Shown: one piece after another, positions 17,847-27,017 of the stretch
How positions within the stretch are numbered: position 1 is the first letter of the stretch
Layout of the letters: every line of letters starts with the position of its first letter
From: Chlorobiota bacterium
GTDB lineage: Bacteria > Bacteroidota > Ignavibacteria > OLB7
Direction of reading: 5' to 3'
NCBI GenBank assembly: GCA_028287785.1
Contig: JAQBOZ010000007.1
Span: 124,001 to 188,000 of the forward strand
Length of the DNA: 64,000 nucleotides
Made by a program: the position numbers and the translations under genes
Notes under the pieces: generated by a model
Told to the model about the DNA's origin: nothing
Databases searched by the model: none
Seen by the model: the letters and a program-made list of their open reading frames with translations, nothing else

Positions 17847-20042
17847 ATGAAGCATCATTACCCCCGTGCATTTTTTGTCCTGCTGATGCTTGGCGCTGCC
17901 GCCTTTTCGCAGGCAAGCGCGCAACGCCGAGGCTGGCACAACTACAACGACGGCAACCTCGTCACCTCCCTCGCCGACATGGGCAACACGCTCTGGATCG
18001 GCACGCAGGGAGGGGGACTTGTCAAATACGATAAGACCACACAGACCAGAACCTTTTTCGACAAGGCGAACTCCGGGCTCTGGAATATCAACATCCTGGC
18101 GATGGAGAAGGATGCCGATGGCAACCTCTGGATCGGCACGGACGGCTCCGGGCTGATCAAGTTCGATGGTCAGGCCGCCGACTGGAACCACTGGATCGGC
18201 TACTCGACCAACACCACCGGGCTTCCGATGGACCGCGTTACCGCCGTGGCGGTAAAGGGGAAGGATGTCTGGGCGGCCACCTACAACGGCCTTGTCCACT
18301 ACGACGGCACCAACTGGACCCTCTACAACGTGGACAACTCCGGCCTCCCCGATAACAGGCTCACCGCCGTCTCGGTCGGCACCGATGGCGCGGTCTGGGT
18401 TGGAACATTCGCCAAGGGAGCGGCGCGCATGATGGGGGATCAGTGGACCACCTATCGCGCGGGAACCAACGGCTTCAACGCGGACAGCGTCACGGCGATC
18501 AACGCCAATGTCTACGGCAAGGTCTGGATCGGCGGCGCAAACGCGCAGGCCAACCAGTTCAACGGAGCCACCTGGACCACGGTGAATCTGAAGTCGGCAG
18601 AGGCGCCGGGATTCACCATTACCTACCGCGCGATCTATGATATCGAGGAAGGCGGCGGAACCGATGTCCTCTTCGGCACCTACGCCGGGTTCGTCCGGTA
18701 CAACGGAACGCCCACCCTGGTGCGCTACCCGAAGGCCACGCAGGGAACTGCCGATGCCGTCCACGCCATCGTGAAGATCGACGATCACAACGTCTACACC
18801 GGCACGCAGCAGAGCGGCGTCAAGGTGCTGGTGGCCGATACGCTTGGGAGCAGGATCGCATCGTCGCGGACCCCGCTCTCCGGCAACAAGGTCAACGCGG
18901 TGATGGTCGATCGTGAGAACCACGCCTGGTTCACCACCCCATCCACGGTCGCCAGGCTGGTTGATACCACCTTCAAGTTCTACGGTTTCGGCGGCATCTC
19001 CGGCGGATATCTCTCGGTGGCTCAGGACAGCTCGGGCAACATCTGGTACGGCAAGTCCAACGGCCTCTCGATGATCGACACCGGCGGCAAGTCCACGCAG
19101 ATCAATGGACAGGATGGGCTTCAGGATCTTCCGGGGCTCTCCTTCCCGGCCATCACGGTCAACAAGGGGGGAACGGTCTGGGTCGGGAACGCAAGCGGTG
19201 TGGCGAAGTTTGATCATGGGGTATGGACCGGATACAACAGCACCAACTCCACCATCCCGGATGGCGGCGTAACCGCGCTGGCATCCGATCCGAACGGCGG
19301 CGGCGTCTGGATCGGCACGCCGAGCAACGGGCTTGTCCAGTTCAAGACCGGCACCTTTACCGCGTACAATCAGGGGAACTCGCAGATCCCGAGCAGCAGC
19401 GTCACCTCCGTCACCGTCGATAATTCCGGCGCGGTCTGGGTGGGAACGCCCGATGCCGGCCTCGCGAAGTTCGACGGCACGACCTGGACCCTCTACAATA
19501 CATCGAACTCCAACATCCCGAACGACAACATCACATCGGTTTCCGCCGATAGGTTCGGCGGCATCTGGATCGGCACCGGCGGACGCGGCGTTGCGAAGTT
19601 CGACGGCACCAAGTGGGCATCCTACACCACCGATAACTCCGGCCTCACGGACGATCGCGTTACCTCCGTCGCCGTCGGTGGCGACCGGAAGCTCTGGATC
19701 GGCACGCAGTTCGGCGGGCTGGTGATGTACGATGAGCAGCTTATCCTCGGCGTCGATAATGGCAATGGCGCCCTGGCCTCCCGCACGATGCTCGAAGGGA
19801 ACGCTCCCAATCCGTTTGCGTCGGCAACGGAGATCTCCTTCACGATCGCCGCGAAAAGCTCCGGCAGCCTCTCCGTGGTCAATGCCCGCGGCCAGGTGGT
19901 TGCCGTCCTTCTCGATGGCGAGATGGAGGCGGGAACGCATCATGTGATGGTCGATGCCACCAGGCTCCCGGCCGGGACCTACTTCACCCGCCTCACCGCC
20001 GGTGGAAAGGTTGAGACCAGCATGATGACCCTGGTCCGGTAG
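17847..20042 (+). CDS. Secreted beta-propeller protein with T9SS sorting domain
   Basis: A 731-aa exported protein. It has a signal peptide (ending ASAQ), then more than ten repeats of the 'two-component regulator propeller' type (NLWIGTDGSGLIKFDG, AVWVGTPDAGLAKFDG, GIWIGTGGRGVAKFDG), and a C-terminal domain from about residue 645. That domain has the T9SS type A pattern: NAPNPFASATEISF, a central LSVVNARGQVVAVLLDG, and AGTYFTRLTAG near the end. No kinase or DNA-binding part follows the propeller, so unlike hybrid sensors this is a free or surface-bound binding protein. A terminator follows at once. Confidence 0.88.
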   Translation: MKHHYPRAFFVLLMLGAAAFSQASAQRRGWHNYNDGNLVTSLADMGNTLWIGTQGGGLVKYDKTTQTRTFFDKANSGLWNINILAMEKDADGNLWIGTDGSGLIKFDGQAADWNHWIGYSTNTTGLPMDRVTAVAVKGKDVWAATYNGLVHYDGTNWTLYNVDNSGLPDNRLTAVSVGTDGAVWVGTFAKGAARMMGDQWTTYRAGTNGFNADSVTAINANVYGKVWIGGANAQANQFNGATWTTVNLKSAEAPGFTITYRAIYDIEEGGGTDVLFGTYAGFVRYNGTPTLVRYPKATQGTADAVHAIVKIDDHNVYTGTQQSGVKVLVADTLGSRIASSRTPLSGNKVNAVMVDRENHAWFTTPSTVARLVDTTFKFYGFGGISGGYLSVAQDSSGNIWYGKSNGLSMIDTGGKSTQINGQDGLQDLPGLSFPAITVNKGGTVWVGNASGVAKFDHGVWTGYNSTNSTIPDGGVTALASDPNGGGVWIGTPSNGLVQFKTGTFTAYNQGNSQIPSSSVTSVTVDNSGAVWVGTPDAGLAKFDGTTWTLYNTSNSNIPNDNITSVSADRFGGIWIGTGGRGVAKFDGTKWASYTTDNSGLTDDRVTSVAVGGDRKLWIGTQFGGLVMYDEQLILGVDNGNGALASRTMLEGNAPNPFASATEISFTIAAKSSGSLSVVNARGQVVAVLLDGEMEAGTHHVMVDATRLPAGTYFTRLTAGGKVETSMMTLVR

Positions 20043-20072
20043 GATAGTTCCGGCAACGACCTGTTATGCAGA

Positions 20073-20118
20073 AGGGCCGCATTCACACGCGAAACGTGAA
20101 TGCGGCCCTCGCTTTTCC
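20073..20118 (+). terminator. Strong intrinsic terminator
   Basis: A 14-bp perfect stem (20073-20086 with 20096-20109) around a 9-base loop, followed by CGCTTTTCC. It ends the propeller gene. Confidence 0.88.
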
Positions 20119-20121
20119 TAA

Positions 20122-20152
20122 TGTCGGGGGACGTTTGAAACGTCCCCCGACA
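20122..20152. repeat. GTTTGAAAC-centred palindrome, copy 1
   Basis: Two 15-bp arms (TGTCGGGGGACGTTT and its complement) around a single G. The core GTTTGAAAC and the outer CCCCCGACA recur at 24142-24167. It lies just past the 3' end of the giant barrel gene and may terminate it. Confidence 0.75.
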
Positions 20153-20183
20153 ATGCCGATGACGTCCTTCAACGGTCCGATCA

Positions 20184-23100
20184 TCAGAAGAACGCACGCA
20201 CCTCCGCCTGCCCGATATTCAACACCCGGTTCGTTGGCGGCTGCGCCCGCCCCGTGTAGCTGAGCGATGCCTGGATGTTCGAGCCAAACCGGTACTCGAT
20301 GCTCGCCCGCCCTATCCACGTTGTGCCGATCGCGTAGCCATCGGTGAGCTGGTAGGGAAGCGCCAGCGGGTCCTCCCCGACGTTCGTCCCGCTCACCCCC
20401 GTCCGCTCGATCGAAAGCCTGATCTGCCCCCGCGTCTCGATCGAATAGATCGCCCTGATCTCGTTCGTGTTCAGGAACGTGGTGCGCGGGACGATGGGGA
20501 GGATATCCCGGCTGGAGGTCAGCTTCAGAATCCATCCAAGCTCCAGCGACTGCTCCGGCCGGTAGCTGAAATCGTTCGCGGCGGTCAGCAGGCTCAGGTT
20601 GAACGTCCGGCGCGAGGATGTATCGGAGCTGGTGAGCAGCTCGTTGTTCGCGCCAAGGTCGAGCTGAAGTCCGATATCGAACGTCGGCTGCCAGCGGGTG
20701 CGAAGCGTCCGCTCGGTGGATCGGTTCCGCTCGATCGAGGAGACAAGGTGCGTAAGCCCCCGGCGATCGTAGTAGCGGAGCCGGAAGGAATACTCGGGGT
20801 TCGATTCGAAGAGATTCAGATCCTGCTGCACCGTGGCGTTGCCGAGCAGCGTGGTGGAATCATCCTGAAAATGGCTCAGACGGAGCAGGTAGATATCGCT
20901 CTCCCGCTCATCCTGGCTCTTCTCCTCAAGCCGCAGCGTCGTCTCCGCCGTCACCTGCGCCAGCAGCTTCCCCAGCCCGCTCTCCGGCGCCAGAATCCTG
21001 GCGGGCTGAAGCCTGATCCGCGCCGATGTGGTCAGGTTGATCACCGGGTAGAGCTGCTCGGTCGGGAAATCGTAGCGGACGTAATCCCCCTCCCCCGGAA
21101 GCGCCAGCCGGAACTCCTCCTCCGTCTGCCGGCCGTTCGAATCCAGATCGGTCCAGACATATTCCCCCCGCCCGTGCGGAACCAGCAGGAAGAGCCGCTG
21201 GAGCCGCGCCGCCTGCTCGGTCTGCACATCGTACAGCCCATCCACTTCCAGCCCGCGATCCAACCCCACCCATCGCGTCTGCGACCGGCCGAGGATGGTG
21301 CTTCTGTCCAGACGATTGCTCAGATCGGCCGGGCCGATACTATCGTAGGTCTTCAGCCGGTAGGTGAAATCGATCGTCGATGTCAGGTCGCGGACCCCCC
21401 GGAGCGCGCCGTGAAGGGTGAATGTCCGGGCGATTCCGTCGCGGAGAAAACGGTTGACGCGCGATGATGAATCGTACCGCACCGAGTCGTCGATCCGATA
21501 ACGGGCGCTGGCGGTCGTGCTCATGAACGGCAGATCGATCCGCACGTCCGGCCCGATCTCCAGGAACCTGAATGAGCTGGGATAGAGCGTATCGGTAAGC
21601 GATGACCCGGCGCGATCCTCCCTGTTCTCCCGCTCGAACCGGAAGCCCGGCGTCACCGGGCCGAACACCCTGCTGATCCCCCCACGCTGCCGGTACCAGC
21701 TCCCCCGGCGGGCCGCCTGAAGCGTGTCGGTGGAGATAAGCTCGAAGGTATAATCGGCGCTCGGCAGGACGGTATCCCCCAGAAATCTTCCGGTGTACTC
21801 CTGGCGGATCGAGAAGAAATCCCCCCCCTGGCGCAGGTATCCGTTCGATGCCAGCAACGAGAGGCGGGGGATGGGAAGATAGTTGATGGTATCCTCCAGG
21901 ATGAAGTTGCTGGCGCGCGATTCGCCGGGACGCGCGCGCACATTCCACCGGTTGTTGAACTCCACATCGGCAATCCGCTCCACGGTCTGGAACCCCGCCC
22001 CCACATACTGCACGGTCCCCCCGAACCGGAGCGCCCCCCAGTTGGCCCCCCCCAGACGGAGGGTATCGCGCGCGCCGAAGAGGCTCGCGGTAAAGGCGCC
22101 GCCGTTCAGCGTTGCCGAGGGATCGGCGCTGAACCTGTTGAGCGATGCGTTGCTGATGGCCGCCTCCCCGGCAAGCGTGACGCCGCCGATCGACCGGGTC
22201 CGCAGCGCCAGCGATGCAACCTGCCGCAGCTCCGGAAACGGCAGATAGATCACCGGGAGATAGGCCCCCAACCCCTTCCCCACAAACTCGTACTGGCCGA
22301 ATGCCACGTTCCGGTAATCCCCCCGCTGGTCCGGCGCCACGGAGAAGGTGACGTTGTAGAGGGCCGCGGGATCGCCGGGAGCATAGCGGAAGATCGAATC
22401 GGGACGGCCATCGATCACCGTATCGACGCGACGGTAAATCCCCCGCAGGCTGTCGCCGGGAAGGGGGATGGAGGCCCCGCTGCGGGCGGCCATCATCCGA
22501 TCACCACCGGCGGCGCTCAGCAGAGAGCGATCGGCGTCGGAGAGGGAGATATCGATGGGGGAATCGGGATTATCGGCCTCGCGGACGAAGCTTGTGGTGA
22601 TCGTAAGAGCACTGTCGAAGAGATAATTGCTGTTGGTGGCCGCCAGGAAGGAGCGGGAGAACTGCCGGTCGGTATACTCGAAATCGACGGTGATGCGGCT
22701 GATGCTGGTGATCGGCCGTCGCGTCTGGAAGAAAATCTGCGCCGTGCCGTAGTCTATCACATAGTCGTTGCTCTCCCCCCTCGTCATCTGAACACCATCC
22801 ACATAGACATGCTCGCTCCCCGCCACCACCACGATATCCCGCTCGTCATTCTCGCCGGTAAGCTGGTACGGCCCCTGATCGCGCTCGCGCCCCTGCATCT
22901 GCTGCGACCTGAATTTCCCCGGCGCCACGGCGGCCACCACCTCCAGCGATCCATACTTTCCATAGCGTAGCCCCCCGCGGCCCCCCTGGAGCTTCCGGGA
23001 GAATGCCGTGTAGCTGCTCCCGGTATTGGTGGCGATAAACTTCCCGAGCGTGGCGCCGGCAACCGGCGAGCGGATCTCGATAAAGACATTGTCGATCTCC

Positions 23101-23708
23101 TGAAGCGTCTGCGTGTTCCCCTCCGGCTGGATCGGCGTCTGCTCATCGGTGAGCGCTCCCAGCACCTCCACGCTGTCAGTGATGTTGCCGCTGAACTGGA
23201 GACGGAGGGAGCTCTGGAGGGTGAGATCGCGATTGGTGCCGACCGTGAACCCGCGCGCCAGGACGCCGCTTCGCTGGAAATTTTTTCCGAAGATGCTGGC
23301 CGCCGTAAGATCCCCGCTCCCCTGCGCCACCTGCCGCTTCCCGCCGCTGGAGTCGGTCAGCGTCACCAGCCTGCGGCGATAGAATTCCCTCGGCAGCAGG
23401 ATGGGCCGGTAGCTGTAGCCCACCCCCACATGATGAACCCGGACGCTGTCGCCGGCGATGGAGCCGATGGATCGGAAGAAGTGAATAACGCCGAAACGGG
23501 TATCGACGGAGTACTCGGACGCGGAGATCATGCCGACCGAATCGGCCGTCAGAAGAAGGCTTCCGGGGAGGATGAACTCGTGCGAGAGGACGATGGAAGT
23601 ATCGTACGGGGCCAGCGCGAAATTCTCGATTGTCCGCACGCCCTGCGCCGATGCGCCGATGGCGCGGAACAGGAGCAGGATAAGGAGTGTCGCGAGAATT
23701 CGAACCAT
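20184..23708 (-). CDS. Giant outer-membrane beta-barrel protein, 1174 aa
   Basis: A signal peptide (MVRILATLLILLLFRAIGASA) precedes an N-terminal beta domain and then a very long run of amphipathic strands to an aromatic end (AEVRAFF), the signature of a large outer-membrane barrel. The first third contains GNITDSVEVLGALTDEQTPI and a following QPEGNTQTLQEIDNVFIEI, a feature I associate with uncharacterised Ignavibacteria/Kapaibacteria proteins. VWTDLDSNGRQTEEEFRL later resembles calcium-binding D-x-D-x-G segments. The overall style recalls the T9SS translocon SprA, but it is about half that length and I cannot claim orthology. Start at ATG 23708 (signal peptide); the frame continues upstream to 23858. 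Confidence 0.8.
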   Translation of the reverse strand: MVRILATLLILLLFRAIGASAQGVRTIENFALAPYDTSIVLSHEFILPGSLLLTADSVGMISASEYSVDTRFGVIHFFRSIGSIAGDSVRVHHVGVGYSYRPILLPREFYRRRLVTLTDSSGGKRQVAQGSGDLTAASIFGKNFQRSGVLARGFTVGTNRDLTLQSSLRLQFSGNITDSVEVLGALTDEQTPIQPEGNTQTLQEIDNVFIEIRSPVAGATLGKFIATNTGSSYTAFSRKLQGGRGGLRYGKYGSLEVVAAVAPGKFRSQQMQGRERDQGPYQLTGENDERDIVVVAGSEHVYVDGVQMTRGESNDYVIDYGTAQIFFQTRRPITSISRITVDFEYTDRQFSRSFLAATNSNYLFDSALTITTSFVREADNPDSPIDISLSDADRSLLSAAGGDRMMAARSGASIPLPGDSLRGIYRRVDTVIDGRPDSIFRYAPGDPAALYNVTFSVAPDQRGDYRNVAFGQYEFVGKGLGAYLPVIYLPFPELRQVASLALRTRSIGGVTLAGEAAISNASLNRFSADPSATLNGGAFTASLFGARDTLRLGGANWGALRFGGTVQYVGAGFQTVERIADVEFNNRWNVRARPGESRASNFILEDTINYLPIPRLSLLASNGYLRQGGDFFSIRQEYTGRFLGDTVLPSADYTFELISTDTLQAARRGSWYRQRGGISRVFGPVTPGFRFERENREDRAGSSLTDTLYPSSFRFLEIGPDVRIDLPFMSTTASARYRIDDSVRYDSSSRVNRFLRDGIARTFTLHGALRGVRDLTSTIDFTYRLKTYDSIGPADLSNRLDRSTILGRSQTRWVGLDRGLEVDGLYDVQTEQAARLQRLFLLVPHGRGEYVWTDLDSNGRQTEEEFRLALPGEGDYVRYDFPTEQLYPVINLTTSARIRLQPARILAPESGLGKLLAQVTAETTLRLEEKSQDERESDIYLLRLSHFQDDSTTLLGNATVQQDLNLFESNPEYSFRLRYYDRRGLTHLVSSIERNRSTERTLRTRWQPTFDIGLQLDLGANNELLTSSDTSSRRTFNLSLLTAANDFSYRPEQSLELGWILKLTSSRDILPIVPRTTFLNTNEIRAIYSIETRGQIRLSIERTGVSGTNVGEDPLALPYQLTDGYAIGTTWIGRASIEYRFGSNIQASLSYTGRAQPPTNRVLNIGQAEVRAFF

Positions 23709-23911
23709 AGAGAGTACGGCTATAATCGAGACGAAAGATACTCCCGGAAAGGGAAAAGCGCGTATCTTCTGCGAACCGCCGAGCTGAAACCGGCGACCCG
23801 GCCGGAGTGCCGTCAGCAGCCGCGCGACGCGGTTCGGGAACCGGCCGGGAGGAATCATCGATCCTCATTCCGGCGGGAAATCATCAGAACATCATACAAA
23901 CGTATCAGATC

Positions 23912-24142
23912 ATGCCAGACACGAAGATAACCGTGATGAAGAACGGTCCGCTCAGGATCGAGGGGGATTTCTCCATCGTCGATCCCACGGGGACCGGCTA
24001 CGGCCTTGGCGGCCGCACCGTCCTCTCCCTCTGCCGCTGCGGCCACTCCGCCAACAAGCCGTTCTGCGATGGAAGCCACAACCATCATGGATTCCAGGAT
24101 GAGCCGCAGGCGCGCGATCTTCCGCCGAAGCCGGGAACGTAG
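23912..24142 (+). CDS. CDGSH iron-sulfur domain protein
   Basis: A 76-aa single-domain protein. The motif LCRCGHSANKPFCDGSH gives the three Cys and one His that bind a [2Fe-2S] cluster in the mitoNEET-like CDGSH family. There is no membrane anchor, so it is a soluble redox or cluster-transfer protein. ATG 23912 opens the conserved MPDTKITV block; the longer frame from 23807 lies antisense to the neighbouring gene's leader. The stop codon overlaps the first base of a palindromic terminator-like repeat. Confidence 0.92.
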   Translation: MPDTKITVMKNGPLRIEGDFSIVDPTGTGYGLGGRTVLSLCRCGHSANKPFCDGSHNHHGFQDEPQARDLPPKPGT

Positions 24143-24167
24143 GGGCGGTTTGAAACCGCCCCCGACA
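24142..24167. repeat. GTTTGAAAC-centred palindrome, copy 2
   Basis: GGGGCGGTTT (24142-24151) pairs with AAACCGCCCC (24153-24162) and is followed by CGACA, as in the copy at 20122. It begins on the stop codon of the CDGSH gene and probably ends its transcript. Confidence 0.75.
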
Positions 24168-24196
24168 CAGATCCCGCGAACAGATCAATCCGCCGC

Positions 24197-25243
24197 ATGG
24201 CACCTGCAGCAACATCCGACCGCATCGCCATCCGCACCACCGATCTCCGAAAGGAGTTCAGGCGGAAGGTGCGTCCGCCCGGCCTGAGAGGGCTGATAAC
24301 CTCGATGACCGGGGGCGGGAGCGTGGAGACGAAGATGGCGGTACGCGGCCTGAACCTGCTGGTGGAGCGTGGCGAGCGGATTGCGTTCATCGGGCCGAAC
24401 GGCTCCGGCAAATCGACGACGATCAAGATGCTCACCGGCATCCTCCATCCCTCCGGCGGCGACGCGGAGGTGCTGGGGCTGAACCCCTGGCGGCAGCGGA
24501 GGGAGCTGGCGTATCATATCGGCTCGGTGTTCGGGCAGAAGTCGCAGCTCTGGTTTCACCTGCCGCCGGTGGAGACGTACTACCTGCTGAAGAAGATCTA
24601 CGAGCTGGATGAGGCGTTCTACCGCGCGCGGCTGGCGGCGCTCGTGGAATCGTTCGGGATTGCCGAGTATCTTCACACGCCGGTGCGGAAGCTCTCGCTC
24701 GGGGAGCGGATGCGCTGCGAGGTGGTCGCCAGCCTCCTTCACCAGCCATCGCTGCTGCTGCTGGACGAGCCGACGATCGGCCTGGATGTGATAGCGAAGG
24801 GGAAATTGCGGGAGCATATCAGGGAGGCGAACCGGGAGGAGGGGACCACGATCTTCATCACATCCCACGATGCCGGCGATGTGGAGACGCTTGCCGAACG
24901 GGTTGTGGTGATCGCCGAGGGGGGAGTGATCTTCGACGGGCCGGTGGATGAGCTTCGGCGGAAATTTCTGACCACGAAACGGCTGGAGGTGAAGCTGGCG
25001 GAGCCACTTGCCGATCCCGCCGCGATTGCCCGGGCCAAGGGCCCCTGGCGCCTGATCTCCGCCGACGAGTTCGCGATACGCCTCGATCTGGATGAGACTC
25101 AGCCGGGCGCCACGCGGGAGGCGATAGCCTTTCTGACCGACCATTACAACGTGGAGGATATCACCATCACCGTTCCCCCGCTCGAAGAGGTGATCAGAAC
25201 GATCTACGAGGCGGGGGGAAACCCGCGTCGCCCGGCGCCATAA
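24197..25243 (+). CDS. ABC-2 type transporter ATP-binding protein
   Basis: A 348-aa ATPase of the drug/polysaccharide/Na+ export (ABC-2, NatA/DrrA-like) group. It has Walker A GPNGSGKST, a Q-loop around FGQKSQLWFHL, the signature LSLGERMRCE, Walker B LLLLDEPTIGLD and the switch His in ITSHD. About 90 further C-terminal residues form the extension usual in this group. Such ATPases normally sit next to one or two membrane subunits, but here the neighbours are a CDGSH protein and a glutaredoxin-like gene, so the permease must be encoded elsewhere. No clear ribosome site precedes ATG 24197. Confidence 0.9.
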   Translation: MAPAATSDRIAIRTTDLRKEFRRKVRPPGLRGLITSMTGGGSVETKMAVRGLNLLVERGERIAFIGPNGSGKSTTIKMLTGILHPSGGDAEVLGLNPWRQRRELAYHIGSVFGQKSQLWFHLPPVETYYLLKKIYELDEAFYRARLAALVESFGIAEYLHTPVRKLSLGERMRCEVVASLLHQPSLLLLDEPTIGLDVIAKGKLREHIREANREEGTTIFITSHDAGDVETLAERVVVIAEGGVIFDGPVDELRRKFLTTKRLEVKLAEPLADPAAIARAKGPWRLISADEFAIRLDLDETQPGATREAIAFLTDHYNVEDITITVPPLEEVIRTIYEAGGNPRRPAP

Positions 25244-25312
25244 ACGGAAACGGAGCGGCCATGATAGGATGACCGCCCCGCTCGCGCATATTCCAACCGG
25301 CATAAAGCCGGA

Positions 25313-25564
25313 TCAGTTTTCGACGATGCCGATCGCCTGGGCAAGATCGCGCATTCTGGGATTGACCAGCACCTTCTCGCCAACCGTGATGGTCGGCACG
25401 ACGCGCTTTCCGTTGGCCCACGCCATCACCTGCTCGGCGGCGCCCGGCGTCTGCTCGATGTTGATCTCCTTGAAATCGACCCCCCACTGGCTCAGATACA
25501 TCTTCGCCCGATGGCAGTCCGGGCACCATGTGGTGCTGTACATGGTCACCACTTCCCCGTTCAT
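25313..25564 (-). CDS. Glutaredoxin-like (mycoredoxin/NrdH-type) protein
   Basis: An 83-aa thioredoxin-fold protein with the redox motif WCPDC in EVVTMYSTTWCPDCHRAKMY and the cis-Pro segment KRVVPTI. WCPDC and the short length fit mycoredoxin- or NrdH-like reductants of disulfides. Start ATG 25564 is favoured by AGGA nine bases upstream; an ATG at 25582 extends it by six residues. It converges with the ABC ATPase gene over a 69-bp gap containing an imperfect GC-rich hairpin. Confidence 0.9.
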   Translation of the reverse strand: MNGEVVTMYSTTWCPDCHRAKMYLSQWGVDFKEINIEQTPGAAEQVMAWANGKRVVPTITVGEKVLVNPRMRDLAQAIGIVEN

Positions 25565-25696
25565 TGCATGTGTTCCTGTCATGTCCTGTCAAGGTTGCGT
25601 GAGAGAATTCCCGTTCACAGTTACCAACCTATAGACGGCCATCCTTTCCACCTAGTATATATCTGTAGATCCCCCCTGTGGCGCACCGGCGGCCGG

Positions 25697-26779
25697 CTAG
25701 GTTGAACGGAACATCCACCACCCCTCGGCGATCTGCTCCACGTAGAAATACTCCCTCGGTGACACCAGCGGCACCCCCCCGCCCGGCGAATAGATCAGGC
25801 CGACAACATCATCGAAATGGCCGCCGAGCGTGAACTGTACGGCCCCCTTCCAAGGAAGCCGGGTGTTGGCGAAGGAGATCCCGAGATCGTGCATCATCAT
25901 CACCATGGAATCGAGCCGTTTGGTGGTGATGCCGATCCGTTTGGCAATGCGGGCAAGCGAGTCGTAGCCCTCCTTCCGCGTCTCTTCGGCCTGGCGGAGC
26001 TGCGCCCGGAGCCCCGCCTGCTGCTCGCGCGGGAGCTTCGCGAGAAATTCCTCCGCCACGTCGTGGGGGATATTCTGCGCCGCGTCCCCCCAGGAGATTC
26101 CGAAGTTGTTGACCTGGGTGATCACCCTGTCGGTGCGACCCATCATCCAGATGGAGTCATGCCCCGGCCGGCGAAAATTCTCCGCCAGACGCTGAAAATC
26201 GACGGAATGATCGCGAAAATGCTGGCGGATCTGATCGTTGCTCAGAAGCGTCCGGCCGGTCTCGGCGGCGATGATCTTCTTGAGTTTCAGCGGGTAATTG
26301 GAGCTGTCCAGTTGATTCATCTGCGCCACCGCGTCCTCGATCCCCGCCAGACGCCGGATCGCGGTAAGGCGCCAGGCGTTGTCGACCGGCTGGAGGAAAA
26401 AGACCCAGTCCACCGTCAGCGGGCCGAACAGCGGGACGATGCCGGAGGAAACCGCCGCGGTGACGATCGCCAGCGAATCGTTGTCGCGAACGGAACGGGG
26501 AGCCGAGAGGGTGTAGATAAACGGGGCCGGAAACCGGACCGGAAGCCCGTGAGAGGCAATCAGGCGCTTCTGCATCTCGCCGGCGGTCAGCAGATCCACC
26601 ATCGCGTTCGGGATGGTATCGTTCGGCATGAAGGCCAGATAGCGCGTCACAACCCCCATGATCTTCGCCGAGTCGGCGGGATCGTGAAACCGGGGGGCCG
26701 GATTCTGGGCGATCGAGGAGGCGGAGCAGAGGAGAAGGGATGCAAGTGCCAGCGCGGGCAGACGGAAATATGTACGCAT
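25697..26779 (-). CDS. Exported hypothetical protein, 360 aa
   Basis: It has a signal peptide (LPALALASLLLCSASSIAQ) and then a soluble, mixed alpha/beta chain without repeats or known catalytic motifs. A central predicted beta segment (VPLFGPLTVDWVFFLQPVDN) looks like an NTF2- or SnoaL-type 'VxWxFF..vdnxWrL' unit. A charged helix follows (LPREQQAGLRAQLRQAEETR), and the C-terminus ends EQIAEGWWMFRST, again like an NTF2 strand. It is probably periplasmic. Function unknown. It is divergent from rsmA with a 238-bp gap. Confidence 0.7.
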   Translation of the reverse strand: MRTYFRLPALALASLLLCSASSIAQNPAPRFHDPADSAKIMGVVTRYLAFMPNDTIPNAMVDLLTAGEMQKRLIASHGLPVRFPAPFIYTLSAPRSVRDNDSLAIVTAAVSSGIVPLFGPLTVDWVFFLQPVDNAWRLTAIRRLAGIEDAVAQMNQLDSSNYPLKLKKIIAAETGRTLLSNDQIRQHFRDHSVDFQRLAENFRRPGHDSIWMMGRTDRVITQVNNFGISWGDAAQNIPHDVAEEFLAKLPREQQAGLRAQLRQAEETRKEGYDSLARIAKRIGITTKRLDSMVMMMHDLGISFANTRLPWKGAVQFTLGGHFDDVVGLIYSPGGGVPLVSPREYFYVEQIAEGWWMFRST

Positions 26780-27017
26780 GAAAAATCGAATGAACGGAGG
26801 ACGAAAAGCTTACGATGGGAGGCCCGAAACGGAATCGGGGAGGATCGAGCCCCCGGATAACCCCTCAGCGGGGGAAATGTTAGCTGATGACGTCCCAGCC
26901 GGACGGAAGTTTGACCGGGAAGAGAGGTTCCCGGCTAGGGAGAAATCGAGCATTGTGAGACATCCGGGGATGAATTGAGAGTCAGGTTCGGCTAATATGG
27001 TATTTTTCCCGGAAGCT

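Noticed and set aside
17835-19943. 702-codon minus-strand frame across the propeller gene
   Set aside because: The plus strand encodes clear propeller repeats, a signal peptide and a sorting domain; the minus frame shows only mirror repeats from those blades.
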